Below are positions 1-6,608 of a stretch of DNA of 20,265 nucleotides, in pieces. A program made the translations under genes and the position numbers. This DNA comes from an uncultured Burkholderiaceae bacterium (GTDB lineage: Bacteria > Pseudomonadota > Gammaproteobacteria > Burkholderiales > Burkholderiaceae). The notes below the pieces were generated by a model, which was not told where the DNA came from, did no database searches, and worked only from the letters and a program-made list of their open reading frames with translations. Numbering within the stretch: the first letter of the stretch is position 1; every line of letters starts with the position of its first letter. The DNA lies in contig CALMPB010000389.1 of NCBI GenBank assembly GCA_937871985.1, positions 1 to 20,265 on the forward strand. Reading direction: 5' to 3'.

Positions 1-963
1 CGGCTGCCGGCCAGCGCCTTCACGGTGGCGCGGCTGGAGGAACTGCTGAAGGACGTCCGCACCCTGAACGCGGAGGCGTACCAGCAGGTGCGTAGCGAGC
101 TGGAAACTGACCTGCGCGACTTGGCGGGCTACGAGATCGGCTACCAGGGCCAGCTGTTCGACGCGCTGGGTATCGAGTTCACCACGCGCGGCGTCACGGC
201 CGGGCAGGTGTACGCCGGCGCCATGTCCCAGCCGTTCCAGGGCCGCCTGCTTCGGGAATGGATGGCCGGCTTGGAAACAGGGCGAGCCAGCCGCATCCGC
301 GACGCGGTGCGCATGGGCTATGTGGAGGGGCAGACCATCCAGCAGGTTGTGCAGCGCGTGCGCGGCACCCGGGCGAAAGGCTACGCGGATGGCCTGCTGG
401 AGATCGATCGGCGCAACGCGGAGGCCGTGGTGCGCACTGCCATCAGCCACACCGCCGGCTTTGCGCGGGACCGCTGGTACGACGCCAACGACGACATCAT
501 CGGCGCGCTGGCCTGGGTCAGCACGCTGGATTCGCGCACCAGCCAAATGTGCCGGCTGCGCGACGGTCTGCGGTACGAGCCGGACTCGCACAAGCCGATC
601 GGGCATCAGGTGCCGTGGGGCGCCGGGCCTGGCCGATTGCATTGGCAGTGCCGCAGCACCTCGGTGCCAATCCTGAAGGGGATGGAAGACGACCCGCTCA
701 TCGGCACTCGGGCGGCGAAGGATTACCGAGACAGCGCGCGCGGGAAGGGCGAGCAGGTGCGGGCGACAACGACCTACGCGGACTGGCTCCGCAGGCAGCC
801 CGCCGCGATCCAGGACGATATCCTGGGCCCAACCCGCGGCGCGCTGTTCCGCAAGGGCGGCGTCGAACTGGAGAGCTTCTACAACGACCGGGGCGTGTAT
901 CTCACGCTGGCCGAGCTGCGCCGCAAGGACGCTGCCGCCTTCGCCCAGGCCGGCGTAGAATAG
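1..963 (+). CDS. Phage head morphogenesis protein, Mu F / SPP1 gp7-like (5' end outside window)
   Basis: This minor head protein probably acts at the portal vertex during procapsid assembly. The frame is open to the left edge, with no stop before the first in-window start (a GTG at 25), so the gene is most likely cut by the window and its N-terminus is missing. Numbering from the GTG, the C-terminal half shows the Mu F/SPP1 gp7 signature: RNAEAVVRTAISHTAG around residues 129-144, LDSRTSQMC around 168-176 and LHWQCRSTS around 205-213. The Asp/Ser/Arg/Thr run followed by Cys, and the later His-x-x-Cys-Arg, are the conserved family elements. Portal and terminase genes would be expected just upstream. 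The small zinc-ribbon gene follows after 5 bases, so translation may be coupled. Family assignment is confident; the exact start cannot be seen. Confidence 0.9.
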   Translation, partial: RLPASAFTVARLEELLKDVRTLNAEAYQQVRSELETDLRDLAGYEIGYQGQLFDALGIEFTTRGVTAGQVYAGAMSQPFQGRLLREWMAGLETGRASRIRDAVRMGYVEGQTIQQVVQRVRGTRAKGYADGLLEIDRRNAEAVVRTAISHTAGFARDRWYDANDDIIGALAWVSTLDSRTSQMCRLRDGLRYEPDSHKPIGHQVPWGAGPGRLHWQCRSTSVPILKGMEDDPLIGTRAAKDYRDSARGKGEQVRATTTYADWLRRQPAAIQDDILGPTRGALFRKGGVELESFYNDRGVYLTLAELRRKDAAAFAQAGVE

Positions 964-968
964 CGCGC

Positions 969-1211
969 ATGCCCCTGCACCTCGTCCCTGACGCCCCGAA
1001 GCCGGCGGAAACGGAAAAGGACCGGATCCGGAAGCGGATCAAGGCCCTGCCGAAGCCGAAAGACATGATCCAGTGCCCCCGCTGCGGTGGGCGCGAGGTC
1101 ATCGAGACGCGCATCGGCGTGTTCGAGACCGCCAGGACGTGGAGCGGCGGCACGAAGGCGCTGCTGTGCGCGCTGTGCTTCATGCGAGGGGAAAGAGTTG
1201 TTTTGGCCTAA
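969..1211 (+). CDS. Small zinc-ribbon phage protein
   Basis: This is an 80-residue protein starting at the ATG 5 bases after the head morphogenesis stop. The start has no clear Shine-Dalgarno sequence, which fits translational coupling to the upstream gene. A basic N-terminal stretch is followed by two CxxC knuckles: CPRCGG (Cys36, Cys39) and CALC (Cys67, Cys70), a four-cysteine zinc-ribbon arrangement. Small ribbon proteins of this kind occur in phage head modules, but their role is not established and I assign none. The 3' end overlaps the end of the reverse-strand DUF4145-type gene by 4 bases, so the two are convergent with no room for a terminator between them. A longer frame opening upstream is mostly a shadow of the head gene. 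Confidence 0.72.
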   Translation: MPLHLVPDAPKPAETEKDRIRKRIKALPKPKDMIQCPRCGGREVIETRIGVFETARTWSGGTKALLCALCFMRGERVVLA

Positions 1212-1852
1212 GCCTCGCCTTCCTTTTTGCGACGTGCTTTTACTTTGGCCGGCAGCGTGTAAAGGTAGGTCAGCAGCATTTCATTGAACAGCATAAGATC
1301 TTCTGCCTCTTCCTTGGTTGGCACTTCTTCTTCATGGAGAGCTTCATTGCCGACCAGTCGAATTTCATGTGCCCAGTCTTTCATATCCTGCGTGATGAGA
1401 TGTAGACCGGCAAGCTTGTCGATACGCTTCTCGAGCTTCCACGCATCGACATCAGGACTGAACTGTTTCAAGGCAATTTCTAGGCTCCTCCGAAACATTG
1501 CAACGGCTGAGCTGTATCGCCCGTCAGTCCACGATTCGCATCCCTCTTCAAAGGCCTGCGCTGCGGAGCTGGGAACGCCTTCAGGAGCCGCGCTGTTGGA
1601 CCGGCGCGGATCGATCCGAAGTACGGCGATGAATTTGTTGTTAAGGAGGTTTCCCGCCAGGCCTGATGGTTTTATGCCTGTGCCATAGGTTTTGCTGTGC
1701 ACCAGAATCCCGTCGCCACAGTTTCCGCACGTGGCCAGATTGATGAAATGCGATGATTGCTGGGAATGTGCTACCTCGGCTCGAATTGTGAAAGTGGAAT
1801 GCCTCGCCGGGCAATGCGGGCAATGCGGGCAATGCATGATCAGAGTAGCCAT
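1208..1852 (-). CDS. DUF4145-type zinc-ribbon protein, reverse-strand moron in the head module
   Basis: This 214-residue protein is encoded against the late genes. The N-terminus has CxxC pairs (Cys8/Cys11/Cys14 in an HCPHCPHCP run, and Cys42/Cys45 in TCGNCGD), which suggests a zinc ribbon. Residues about 93-175 resemble the helical DUF4145 domain: AMFRRSLEIALKQF, then KLEKRIDKLAGLHLI, then EIRLVGNEALHE, the last matching the family's usual Leu-x-x-Gly-Asn-x-x-x-His ending. The C-terminus is Lys/Arg-rich. The start is the ATG at 1850-1852, with AAAGGCG about 5 bases upstream. Base composition is less GC-rich than the flanking capsid genes. Its opposite orientation, own control region and position between head genes are typical of a moron, an accessory gene expressed independently of the late operon. 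DUF4145 proteins and domains are often found with defence or nuclease genes, but no activity can be read here. Confidence 0.8.
   Translation of the reverse strand: MATLIMHCPHCPHCPARHSTFTIRAEVAHSQQSSHFINLATCGNCGDGILVHSKTYGTGIKPSGLAGNLLNNKFIAVLRIDPRRSNSAAPEGVPSSAAQAFEEGCESWTDGRYSSAVAMFRRSLEIALKQFSPDVDAWKLEKRIDKLAGLHLITQDMKDWAHEIRLVGNEALHEEEVPTKEEAEDLMLFNEMLLTYLYTLPAKVKARRKKEGEA
1811..1837 (-). repeat. Three tandem 9-bp units inside the DUF4145-type gene
   Basis: On the plus strand GCAATGCGG occurs twice, followed by GCAATGCAT. Read on the minus strand, each unit encodes His-Cys-Pro, giving HCPHCPHCP at residues 7-15. Because the unit is a multiple of three, gain or loss of a copy by slippage would keep the frame and change the number of Cys-Pro-His-Cys knuckles. 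Confidence 0.9.
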
Positions 1853-1872
1853 GAGACGCCTTTAAGTTAGTC

Positions 1873-1896
1873 GTGTTCTTGTAACACAAAAGTTAC
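1873..1896. promoter_or_regulatory. Overlapping inverted repeats in the control region of the DUF4145-type gene
   Basis: Two short palindromes overlap about 20-45 bases upstream of the reverse gene: GTGTT-N5-AACAC (1873-1887) and GTAAC-N6-GTTAC (1881-1896). The stretch is AT-rich relative to its surroundings. On the minus strand a poor TTTTGT / TAACTT pair with 16-base spacing could be a sigma70-type promoter, overlapping the repeats. This looks like an operator-promoter for the moron, but no regulator is identifiable and chance palindromes of this size are possible. Confidence 0.35.
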
Positions 1897-1905
1897 GAAT
1901 TCATT

Positions 1906-1943
1906 AAGCCCCGCTGGCCGAGCCAGTGGGGCTTTTGTTTTTG
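1906..1943 (+). terminator. Intrinsic terminator before the scaffold gene
   Basis: A 12-bp stem (1906-1917 with 1923-1934, one G-U pair) closes a 5-base loop and is followed by TTTTGTTTTT on the plus strand. This is one of the strongest terminators in the window. It would stop forward transcription that had run antisense through the DUF4145-type gene, yet it lies upstream of scaffold and capsid genes in the same direction. Those genes therefore need antitermination or a promoter downstream of it. Confidence 0.85.
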
Positions 1944-1978
1944 GGGCTGAGCCCTGCAACCGTCCAGAGGACAACACC

Positions 1979-2581
1979 ATGCCGCTTGACCGTAATGACC
2001 CCGAAGTGAAGGCCCTGTTGGAAGAGGCGGCCGCCGAGGCCACCGAGGCGCTGAGCGCCAAGAACAAGGAACTGCTCGCCGAGCTGCGCGCGGCGAAGGC
2101 GAAAGCCAAGGGTTCCGAGATCGACCCCGAAGAGCATGCCCGGCTCCAGACGCAAGTCGAGGAGCTGACCGGCAAGCTCGACAAGGTGACGAAGGACAGC
2201 ACCCGCCAGATCGAGAAGCTGACCAAGGACCTGACCGACAAGGAAGGCGCCCTGACCCAGCACCTGATCGACGGCGGCCTGTCCACCGCGCTGGCCAAGG
2301 CCGGTGTGGCGCCGCACTTCATGGACGCCGCCAAAGCGATGCTGCGCGGCCAGGCGGCCATCAAGGACGGCGCTGCGGTCATCGGCGACAAGCCGCTGGC
2401 CGACCACGTCACCGAGTGGGCTGGAACCGACCAGGGCAAGCACTTCATCACCGCGCCCGCGAACAGCGGCGGCGGCGGCCAGGGCGGCAGTGGTGGTGGC
2501 AAGACCAGCGGCAATCTGGGCGGCACCCGCGAAGAGCGTGTGGCGGCCCTGAGGGCTCAATTCCCTGAACTCGCGGGCTGA
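1979..2581 (+). CDS. Phage capsid scaffolding protein
   Basis: This 200-residue, highly charged protein lies immediately before the major capsid gene, the usual place for a scaffold. Residues about 5-105 are a long Ala/Glu/Lys/Leu-rich helix likely to form a coiled coil. A small globular segment follows (about 95-155, including HFMDAAKAMLRG), then a glycine-rich linker (about 161-182), and a C-terminal helix beginning TREERVAALRAQFPELAG, which could be the capsid-binding tail. In the family's known role, scaffold directs assembly of capsid subunits into a procapsid and then leaves. The start is the ATG at 1979 with AGAGGA about 8 bases upstream. There is no sign of a fused protease. The assignment rests on composition, size and position. 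Confidence 0.8.
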   Translation: MPLDRNDPEVKALLEEAAAEATEALSAKNKELLAELRAAKAKAKGSEIDPEEHARLQTQVEELTGKLDKVTKDSTRQIEKLTKDLTDKEGALTQHLIDGGLSTALAKAGVAPHFMDAAKAMLRGQAAIKDGAAVIGDKPLADHVTEWAGTDQGKHFITAPANSGGGGQGGSGGGKTSGNLGGTREERVAALRAQFPELAG

Positions 2582-2607
2582 CCCCGCAACACGCAAAAGG
2601 AACGACC

Positions 2608-3576
2608 ATGTCTCTCTCGCAGATGCAGGTTTTCAACAAGTACATCATGCCGGCGATCATCGAGACGCTGGGCCAGCAGATCCAGAAGTTCAACGCGGCC
2701 TCCGGCGGTGCCATCATGCTGTCGACGGGCGGCTGGGAGGGCGACTTCCTCCAGGAATCGTTCTACGCCGCCATCCACAGTGCGCGCCGCCGCGTCGATC
2801 GCTATGCCGCCAACGGCAGCGCGACCGCCACCGATCTGACCCAGCTCAAGCACAGCTCGGTGAAGGTCGCCGGCGGCTTCGGCCCCATCCGCTTCGAACC
2901 GGGCCAGATGACGTGGCTGAACAAGCCCACGGCCGAGGGCATCGAGGTTGCATCGCGCAACTTCGCCGAGGCGCTGCTGCAGGATCAACTGAATACCGCC
3001 ATTGCCGCGTGCGTGGCTGCCATCAGCAACCAAGCGGCTGCCACCAACGACGTGTCCGCCACCCTGGGCCTGACGTACTCGACCCTGAACGACGCGCACG
3101 CCAAGTTCGGCGACAGCTCCAGCCTGATCGTGGCCGACGTGATGACCGGCCAGGTCTATCACAAGCTGATCGGCCAGAACCTGGCCAACGCCCAGCAGTT
3201 GTTCCAGTACGGCGCCGTCACCGTGGTGGACATCCTTGGCAAGACCGTGGTAGTGACCGATGCCCCGGCCCTGTATGCCACGGGCACGCCCAACCTGCAG
3301 AAGGTGCTGGGCCTGGTCGCGGGCGCCGCCACGGTGACCGATGCGGGTGACGTCATTACCAACATCGACACCACCAACGGCAAGGAGCGCATCGAAACCA
3401 CGATGCAGGTGGATTACACCTTCGGCCTGGGCCTGAAGGGCTACACCTGGGACGAGGTCAACGGCGGCAAGTCGCCGACCGACGCCGAGCTGGCCACGGG
3501 CACCAACTGGGACAAGGTGGCCACCGACATCAAGCACACCGCCGGCGTGATCGCCATCGGTGACGCTTCCAAGTAA
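2608..3576 (+). CDS. Major capsid protein
   Basis: This 322-residue protein follows the scaffold gene after 26 bases with a good AAAGGA ribosome site, suiting very high expression. It begins MSLSQMQVFNKYIMPAIIE and has an Ala/Gly/Thr-rich composition with many short beta-prone segments (for example KTVVVTDAPALYATG and TMQVDYTFGLGLKGYTW), consistent with an HK97-fold coat protein of the phage major capsid families. Its length and position between scaffold and connector genes fit. No catalytic motifs, signal peptide or membrane segment are visible. The fold is an inference; the role is strongly supported by synteny. A long reverse open frame over this gene is a GC-rich shadow. Confidence 0.88.
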   Translation: MSLSQMQVFNKYIMPAIIETLGQQIQKFNAASGGAIMLSTGGWEGDFLQESFYAAIHSARRRVDRYAANGSATATDLTQLKHSSVKVAGGFGPIRFEPGQMTWLNKPTAEGIEVASRNFAEALLQDQLNTAIAACVAAISNQAAATNDVSATLGLTYSTLNDAHAKFGDSSSLIVADVMTGQVYHKLIGQNLANAQQLFQYGAVTVVDILGKTVVVTDAPALYATGTPNLQKVLGLVAGAATVTDAGDVITNIDTTNGKERIETTMQVDYTFGLGLKGYTWDEVNGGKSPTDAELATGTNWDKVATDIKHTAGVIAIGDASK

Positions 3577-3585
3577 GGAGCCATC

Positions 3586-3939
3586 ATGACCCAGAAGACC
3601 AAGCTGCCCATCTGGTACCTGCCGGGCCCGTTCTATCGCTACGAGCAGGACGTCAAGGCCGAGGCCGCCAAGGCTGGCGTGCGCATCATCGATGCCAACG
3701 CCACCGAGAGCCGCGACGGCGCCGCCAAGGAAGTGCCCAAGGTCACCCTGAAGCCGGAATACCGGCCGAAGGGCAAGGCCGAGGCCGCCAGGGCGGACAG
3801 CGGCGGCGATCAGCCTCCGTCGCATGGCCTGACCGTGGAACAGCTCAAGGAAGCGCTGGCCGCCAAGGGCGTGACGATTCCCGAAGGCGTCACGCTGAAG
3901 GCCGACCTGGCCGCGCTGCTGGACGCCCTGGCCGCCTGA
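3586..3939 (+). CDS. Small capsid-adjacent protein with HeH/LEM-like C-terminus
   Basis: This 117-residue protein starts 9 bases after the capsid stop with AAGGAG as ribosome site. The N-terminal part (IWYLPGPFYRYEQDVKAEAA) is followed by a disordered, Lys/Glu/Ala-rich linker. Residues about 81-115 (LTVEQLKEALAAKGVTIPEG, then TLKADLAALLDAL) have the helix-extended loop-helix pattern of HeH/LEM or SAP-type domains found in phage head-region proteins. Possible roles are capsid decoration or a head-completion factor; neither can be shown from sequence. A weak hairpin follows the stop. Confidence 0.7.
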   Translation: MTQKTKLPIWYLPGPFYRYEQDVKAEAAKAGVRIIDANATESRDGAAKEVPKVTLKPEYRPKGKAEAARADSGGDQPPSHGLTVEQLKEALAAKGVTIPEGVTLKADLAALLDALAA

Positions 3940-3955
3940 CCGCCGTTTGACGGTC

Positions 3956-3977
3956 GCCCCTGCTCACGCGGGGGCTT
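3956..3977 (+). terminator. Weak hairpin after the HeH/LEM-like gene
   Basis: An 8-bp stem, GCCCCTGC with GCGGGGGC (one G-U pair), closes a 4-base TCAC loop at 3956-3975, but only two T residues follow. It may be a poor terminator, an mRNA 3'-end stabiliser or a processing site that separates abundant capsid mRNA from the connector genes. Confidence 0.45.
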
Positions 3978-4001
3978 CCGTCAGCCTGTGGAGATATCCC
4001 A

Positions 4002-4484
4002 ATGCCCCTGATCGTCGAAGACGGAACCGGCCTGCCGAACGCGGACAGCTACGTGAGCGTGGCGGACTGCCAGGCCTATGCCGCCGGCCACGGCCTGGCC
4101 TTCGCCGGCGAGGATGCCGCGCTGGAAGCCGCCCTGCGCAACGCCACGCTGTATCTGGACGGCGAGTACACCTACCGCGGCGAGCGTGCCACCGGCACCC
4201 AGGCGCTGGAATGGCCGCGCACGGTGGCCGACGGCGTGCCGCGCGAGGTCGTCAACGCCTGCTGCGAACTGGCGGTGCGCGCGCTCAAGGGGCCGCTGTG
4301 GCAGGACGTGAGCAGCACCACGGCCGGCGCCGCCATCGAGAAGACTGTCGGCCCGATCACGACGAAGTACGCCACCGCCGAGGGCGTGCGCAACGACGGC
4401 CAGACGCGCTACGCCGGCGTGACCGCCATGTTGCGCCGCTGGCTGTCGTCCTATGGCTCGTCGGTCAAGCTGGTGAGGTGCTGA
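4002..4484 (+). CDS. Head-tail connector-type protein (DnaT-like ssDNA-binding family)
   Basis: This 160-residue protein opens with MPLIVEDGTGLPNADSYVSV and contains NATLYLDGEYTYRGERATGT and ALEWPRT. These are characteristic of phage proteins annotated as DnaT-like or head-tail connector proteins, found after the capsid gene. The helical first two thirds resemble adaptor (gp6/gp15-like) proteins that bind under the portal. The start ATG is preceded by GGAG about 9 bases upstream, and the next gene begins one base after the stop. The 'DnaT' name comes from family labelling; in this position an adaptor or connector role is more likely than primosome work. Confidence 0.75.
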   Translation: MPLIVEDGTGLPNADSYVSVADCQAYAAGHGLAFAGEDAALEAALRNATLYLDGEYTYRGERATGTQALEWPRTVADGVPREVVNACCELAVRALKGPLWQDVSSTTAGAAIEKTVGPITTKYATAEGVRNDGQTRYAGVTAMLRRWLSSYGSSVKLVRC

Positions 4485-4485
4485 G

Positions 4486-4686
4486 ATGGACAATTTCCTA
4501 CGCCTGGTGCTTCCCGACCCCAACGGAAAGCCTGGTCTGCAGGATTGCTATGGCGTCCGCCTGTATACGGCTGACGGGCAACCTATCTCTGGTCTGGTAG
4601 CGGTGAAGCTGGAGAGCAGCGCCACCAGCCCGATCTGGCGCGCCACGCTCGTCATGGAAGTGAACGTTTCCGGGAAACCCGCCTGA
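4486..4686 (+). CDS. Small hypothetical phage protein in the connector cluster
   Basis: I do not recognise a family for this 66-residue protein. It starts one base after the connector stop with GAGGTG as ribosome site and overlaps the next start as TGATG, so it is tightly coupled on both sides and very likely translated. The sequence is beta-rich (FLRLVLPDP, YGVRLYTADGQPI, GLVAVKLES, WRATLVMEVNV) with no Cys-pair, membrane or coiled-coil signal. A minor head-completion or joining role is only suggested by position. Codon use is somewhat less GC-biased than its neighbours. Confidence 0.6.
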   Translation: MDNFLRLVLPDPNGKPGLQDCYGVRLYTADGQPISGLVAVKLESSATSPIWRATLVMEVNVSGKPA

Positions 4687-5081
4687 TGGCCACCTTCGAC
4701 TATGCCGACATGGGCGCCACCGCGCAGGAGCTGCTGGTGGAGTTCGGCGGGCCGGTCACCGTGCGCCAGGTCGTGACGGGCGAGTACGACTCGGACCTGG
4801 GCCAGGCCCCCACCACCACGGTCGACAACGACGGCATCGGCGCGCTGTTCGACTACACGGCGCAGGCCGCGGGCCTGGCCAACATGGCCGGCTCCGTCAT
4901 CGAGACCGGCGACAAGCAGCTGTACCTGGCTCCGGAGCTGTCCGCTGGCGGCGCGATGCCCGAGCCGAAGCCGGCCGACTTGGTGCTGGCGCTGGGCGCC
5001 ACCTGGCGCGTCGTGACGGTCAAGAAGCTGGCGCCCGCCGGCCTGGTGCTGCTGTATGAGCTGCAGTTGAGGCAGGCATGA
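4686..5081 (+). CDS. Head closure / head-tail joining-type protein
   Basis: This 131-residue protein starts in a TGATG overlap with the previous stop and ends in an ATGA overlap with the next start. It is beta-rich with a loop around GSVIETGDKQLYLAPE, followed by PKPADLVLALGATWRVVTVK, a pattern common to head closure and stopper proteins (SPP1 gp16-like), where a small barrel seals the connector after packaging. Its position between an adaptor-like gene and an HK97 gp10-like gene supports this. No catalytic motif is seen. The role is inferred from context. Confidence 0.65.
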   Translation: MATFDYADMGATAQELLVEFGGPVTVRQVVTGEYDSDLGQAPTTTVDNDGIGALFDYTAQAAGLANMAGSVIETGDKQLYLAPELSAGGAMPEPKPADLVLALGATWRVVTVKKLAPAGLVLLYELQLRQA

Positions 5082-5476
5082 GCTTCGCTGCCGACATCGC
5101 CAAGTTCGTCGAGCGCACCAAGGGCAACGTCGACACCGCCACGCGCCAGGTCACGGTGCTGCTTGCCCAGGGCGTGATTCTGAAGTCGCCTGTGGACACC
5201 GGGCGCTTCAGGGCGAATTGGCAGTTCTCGGCCGCAGGAATCCAGCGCGCCACGTCGCTCGCCGTTGACCACGGCGGCCAGGTCACGCTGAACCGCCTGG
5301 TGGCCGAGATCCAGCAAACCGGCTCCGGCGGCGTCACCTACCTGTCGAATTCGCTGCCCTATGCGGTGCGGCTGGAGAACGGCTGGTCCAAGCAGGCACC
5401 GCAGGGCATGGTCCGGCTGACCGTGCAGGAGTTCCAGCATTACGTCAGCCAGGCTGCGAAGGACGCGAAGCAATGA
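5078..5476 (+). CDS. HK97 gp10-like head-tail protein
   Basis: This 132-residue protein carries two hallmarks of the HK97 gp10 family: SPVDTGRFRANW (about residues 35-46) and YLSNSLPYAVRLENGWSKQA (about 88-107), with the usual run-on PQGMVRLTVQEF. Family members join the connector to the tail or help tail completion. It overlaps the upstream stop and the downstream start by 4 bases (ATGA on both sides), so expression is translationally coupled. Length is normal for the family. Confidence 0.85.
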   Translation: MSFAADIAKFVERTKGNVDTATRQVTVLLAQGVILKSPVDTGRFRANWQFSAAGIQRATSLAVDHGGQVTLNRLVAEIQQTGSGGVTYLSNSLPYAVRLENGWSKQAPQGMVRLTVQEFQHYVSQAAKDAKQ

Positions 5477-5895
5477 GTCAGGATCTGATCCGCGCCGCCT
5501 TCGAGAAGCGGCTGAACGACTGGGCGAAGGCACGCATGCCAGCGCTGCCGGTGGCCTGGCCGAACACGAAGTTCTCACCGCCCACCAATGCCGTGTACCT
5601 GCGTGCCTATGTGCTGCCGGCCGCCACGATCAGCCGGGACGCCGCCGGTGACCACCGGCAATACCGCGGCCTGTTCCAGGTGAACGTGGTGATGCCGATC
5701 GGCACCGGGTCGCGTGCCGCTGAGCAGATCGCGGCCGAGCTTGATGACCTGTTCCCGGTGAACCTGAGCATCCCGTCCGGCGCGCTTGCCGTGCGCGTGC
5801 TTACCCCGGTCAGCGTGGGCCAGCCCACCACGGGCGACGCTGATCACACCGTACCAATATCCCTGGGCTACGACGTCCAGTTTTACCCCGACTGA
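5473..5895 (+). CDS. Tail terminator protein (DUF4128-type)
   Basis: This 140-residue protein matches the pattern of phage tail terminators of the lambda gpU type. It has an N-terminal helix (LIRAAFEKRLNDWAKA), then PVAWPNTKFSPPTNAVYLRA, then QYRGLFQVNVVMPIGTG and a helix with AAEQIAAELDDLFP. In this family a hexameric ring caps the tail tube and docks to the head connector. The start overlaps the gp10-like stop in ATGA, with GAAGGA about 9 bases upstream. A terminator hairpin begins one base after the stop, closing the head-completion cluster before the tail tube gene. Confidence 0.8.
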   Translation: MSQDLIRAAFEKRLNDWAKARMPALPVAWPNTKFSPPTNAVYLRAYVLPAATISRDAAGDHRQYRGLFQVNVVMPIGTGSRAAEQIAAELDDLFPVNLSIPSGALAVRVLTPVSVGQPTTGDADHTVPISLGYDVQFYPD

Positions 5896-5896
5896 C

Positions 5897-5918
5897 CCGG
5901 CCCTGAGCCGGCTTTTTT
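5897..5918 (+). terminator. Intrinsic terminator between tail terminator and tail tube genes
   Basis: CCGGC (5897-5901) pairs with GCCGG (5907-5911) around a 5-base loop, followed by C and six T residues. The stem is short but entirely GC. It sits inside the co-oriented late operon. Confidence 0.7.
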
Positions 5919-5939
5919 GACCCTACAGGAGCCATCACC

Positions 5940-6596
5940 ATGAGCGCCACCTTTCCCAACGGCACGCTGTTCGCCGTATCCACGCTGTTCGCCCCCGCGG
6001 TGCTGGTGACCGCGATCACCAACGCGGCGAATGCCGTTGCATCGGCAGCGTCGCCGCCGGCTGACGGCAGCATCGTCGTCGTGAAATCCGGCTGGCCGGA
6101 CCTGAACGAGCGTGTCGCGCGCACGGCTGAAGCCGATGCCGACAGCTTCCAGCTGCAGGGCATGAACACGACCAGCCTGGTGCGTTTCCCTGCGGGCGAG
6201 GGCGCCGGCTCTGTATGCGTTGCGTCCGGCTGGGTGACGCTGTCCCAGGTCACGGATGTGGCGAAGTCCGGCGGCGAGCAGCAGTACTACCAGTGGCAGT
6301 ACGTGGAAGACCGTTCCGGCCGGCAGCGCCAGCGCCCGACGTTCAAGAACGCCAAGGCCATCACGCTGACCCTGGACTTTGACGACGCCCTGGCCTGGTA
6401 CAGCACGCTGGTCGAGGCCGATGCGATCAAGGACCCCATCGTCCTGCGGGCCACTCTGCCGAATGGCAAGCAGCTGTACTACTACGTCTACCCGTCCTTC
6501 GACGGCGATCCGTCCATGACCATCAACCAGAACATGCAGAACACCGCCACGTTCTCGATGATCAGCGACTTCACCCTCTACGCGCCCGCGGCATAA
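5940..6596 (+). CDS. Major tail tube protein
   Basis: This 218-residue protein lies between the tail terminator and the tail assembly chaperones, the standard place of the siphovirus tube protein. It has alternating beta segments, SGWPDLNERVARTAEADADS and, near the C-terminus, YVYPSFDGDPSMTINQNMQN, which fit lambda gpV-like tube proteins that polymerise as hexamer rings around the tape measure. The start ATG has AGGA about 10 bases upstream and follows a terminator hairpin. There is no obvious C-terminal Ig-like extension. Confidence 0.82.
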   Translation: MSATFPNGTLFAVSTLFAPAVLVTAITNAANAVASAASPPADGSIVVVKSGWPDLNERVARTAEADADSFQLQGMNTTSLVRFPAGEGAGSVCVASGWVTLSQVTDVAKSGGEQQYYQWQYVEDRSGRQRQRPTFKNAKAITLTLDFDDALAWYSTLVEADAIKDPIVLRATLPNGKQLYYYVYPSFDGDPSMTINQNMQNTATFSMISDFTLYAPAA

Positions 6597-6608
6597 GGAC
6601 CAACCCAT

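Noticed and set aside
258..968. Long forward frame leading into the zinc-ribbon gene
   Set aside because: Upstream of 969 it overlaps the head morphogenesis gene and reads as a low-complexity Arg/Gly/Ala shadow; only the part from 969 is protein-like.
2557..3825. 422-codon reverse open frame across scaffold, capsid and HeH/LEM-like genes
   Set aside because: It is antisense to well-supported phage genes, is rich in Gly/Val/Arg/His as expected of a GC-rich shadow frame, and has no ribosome site or family resemblance.
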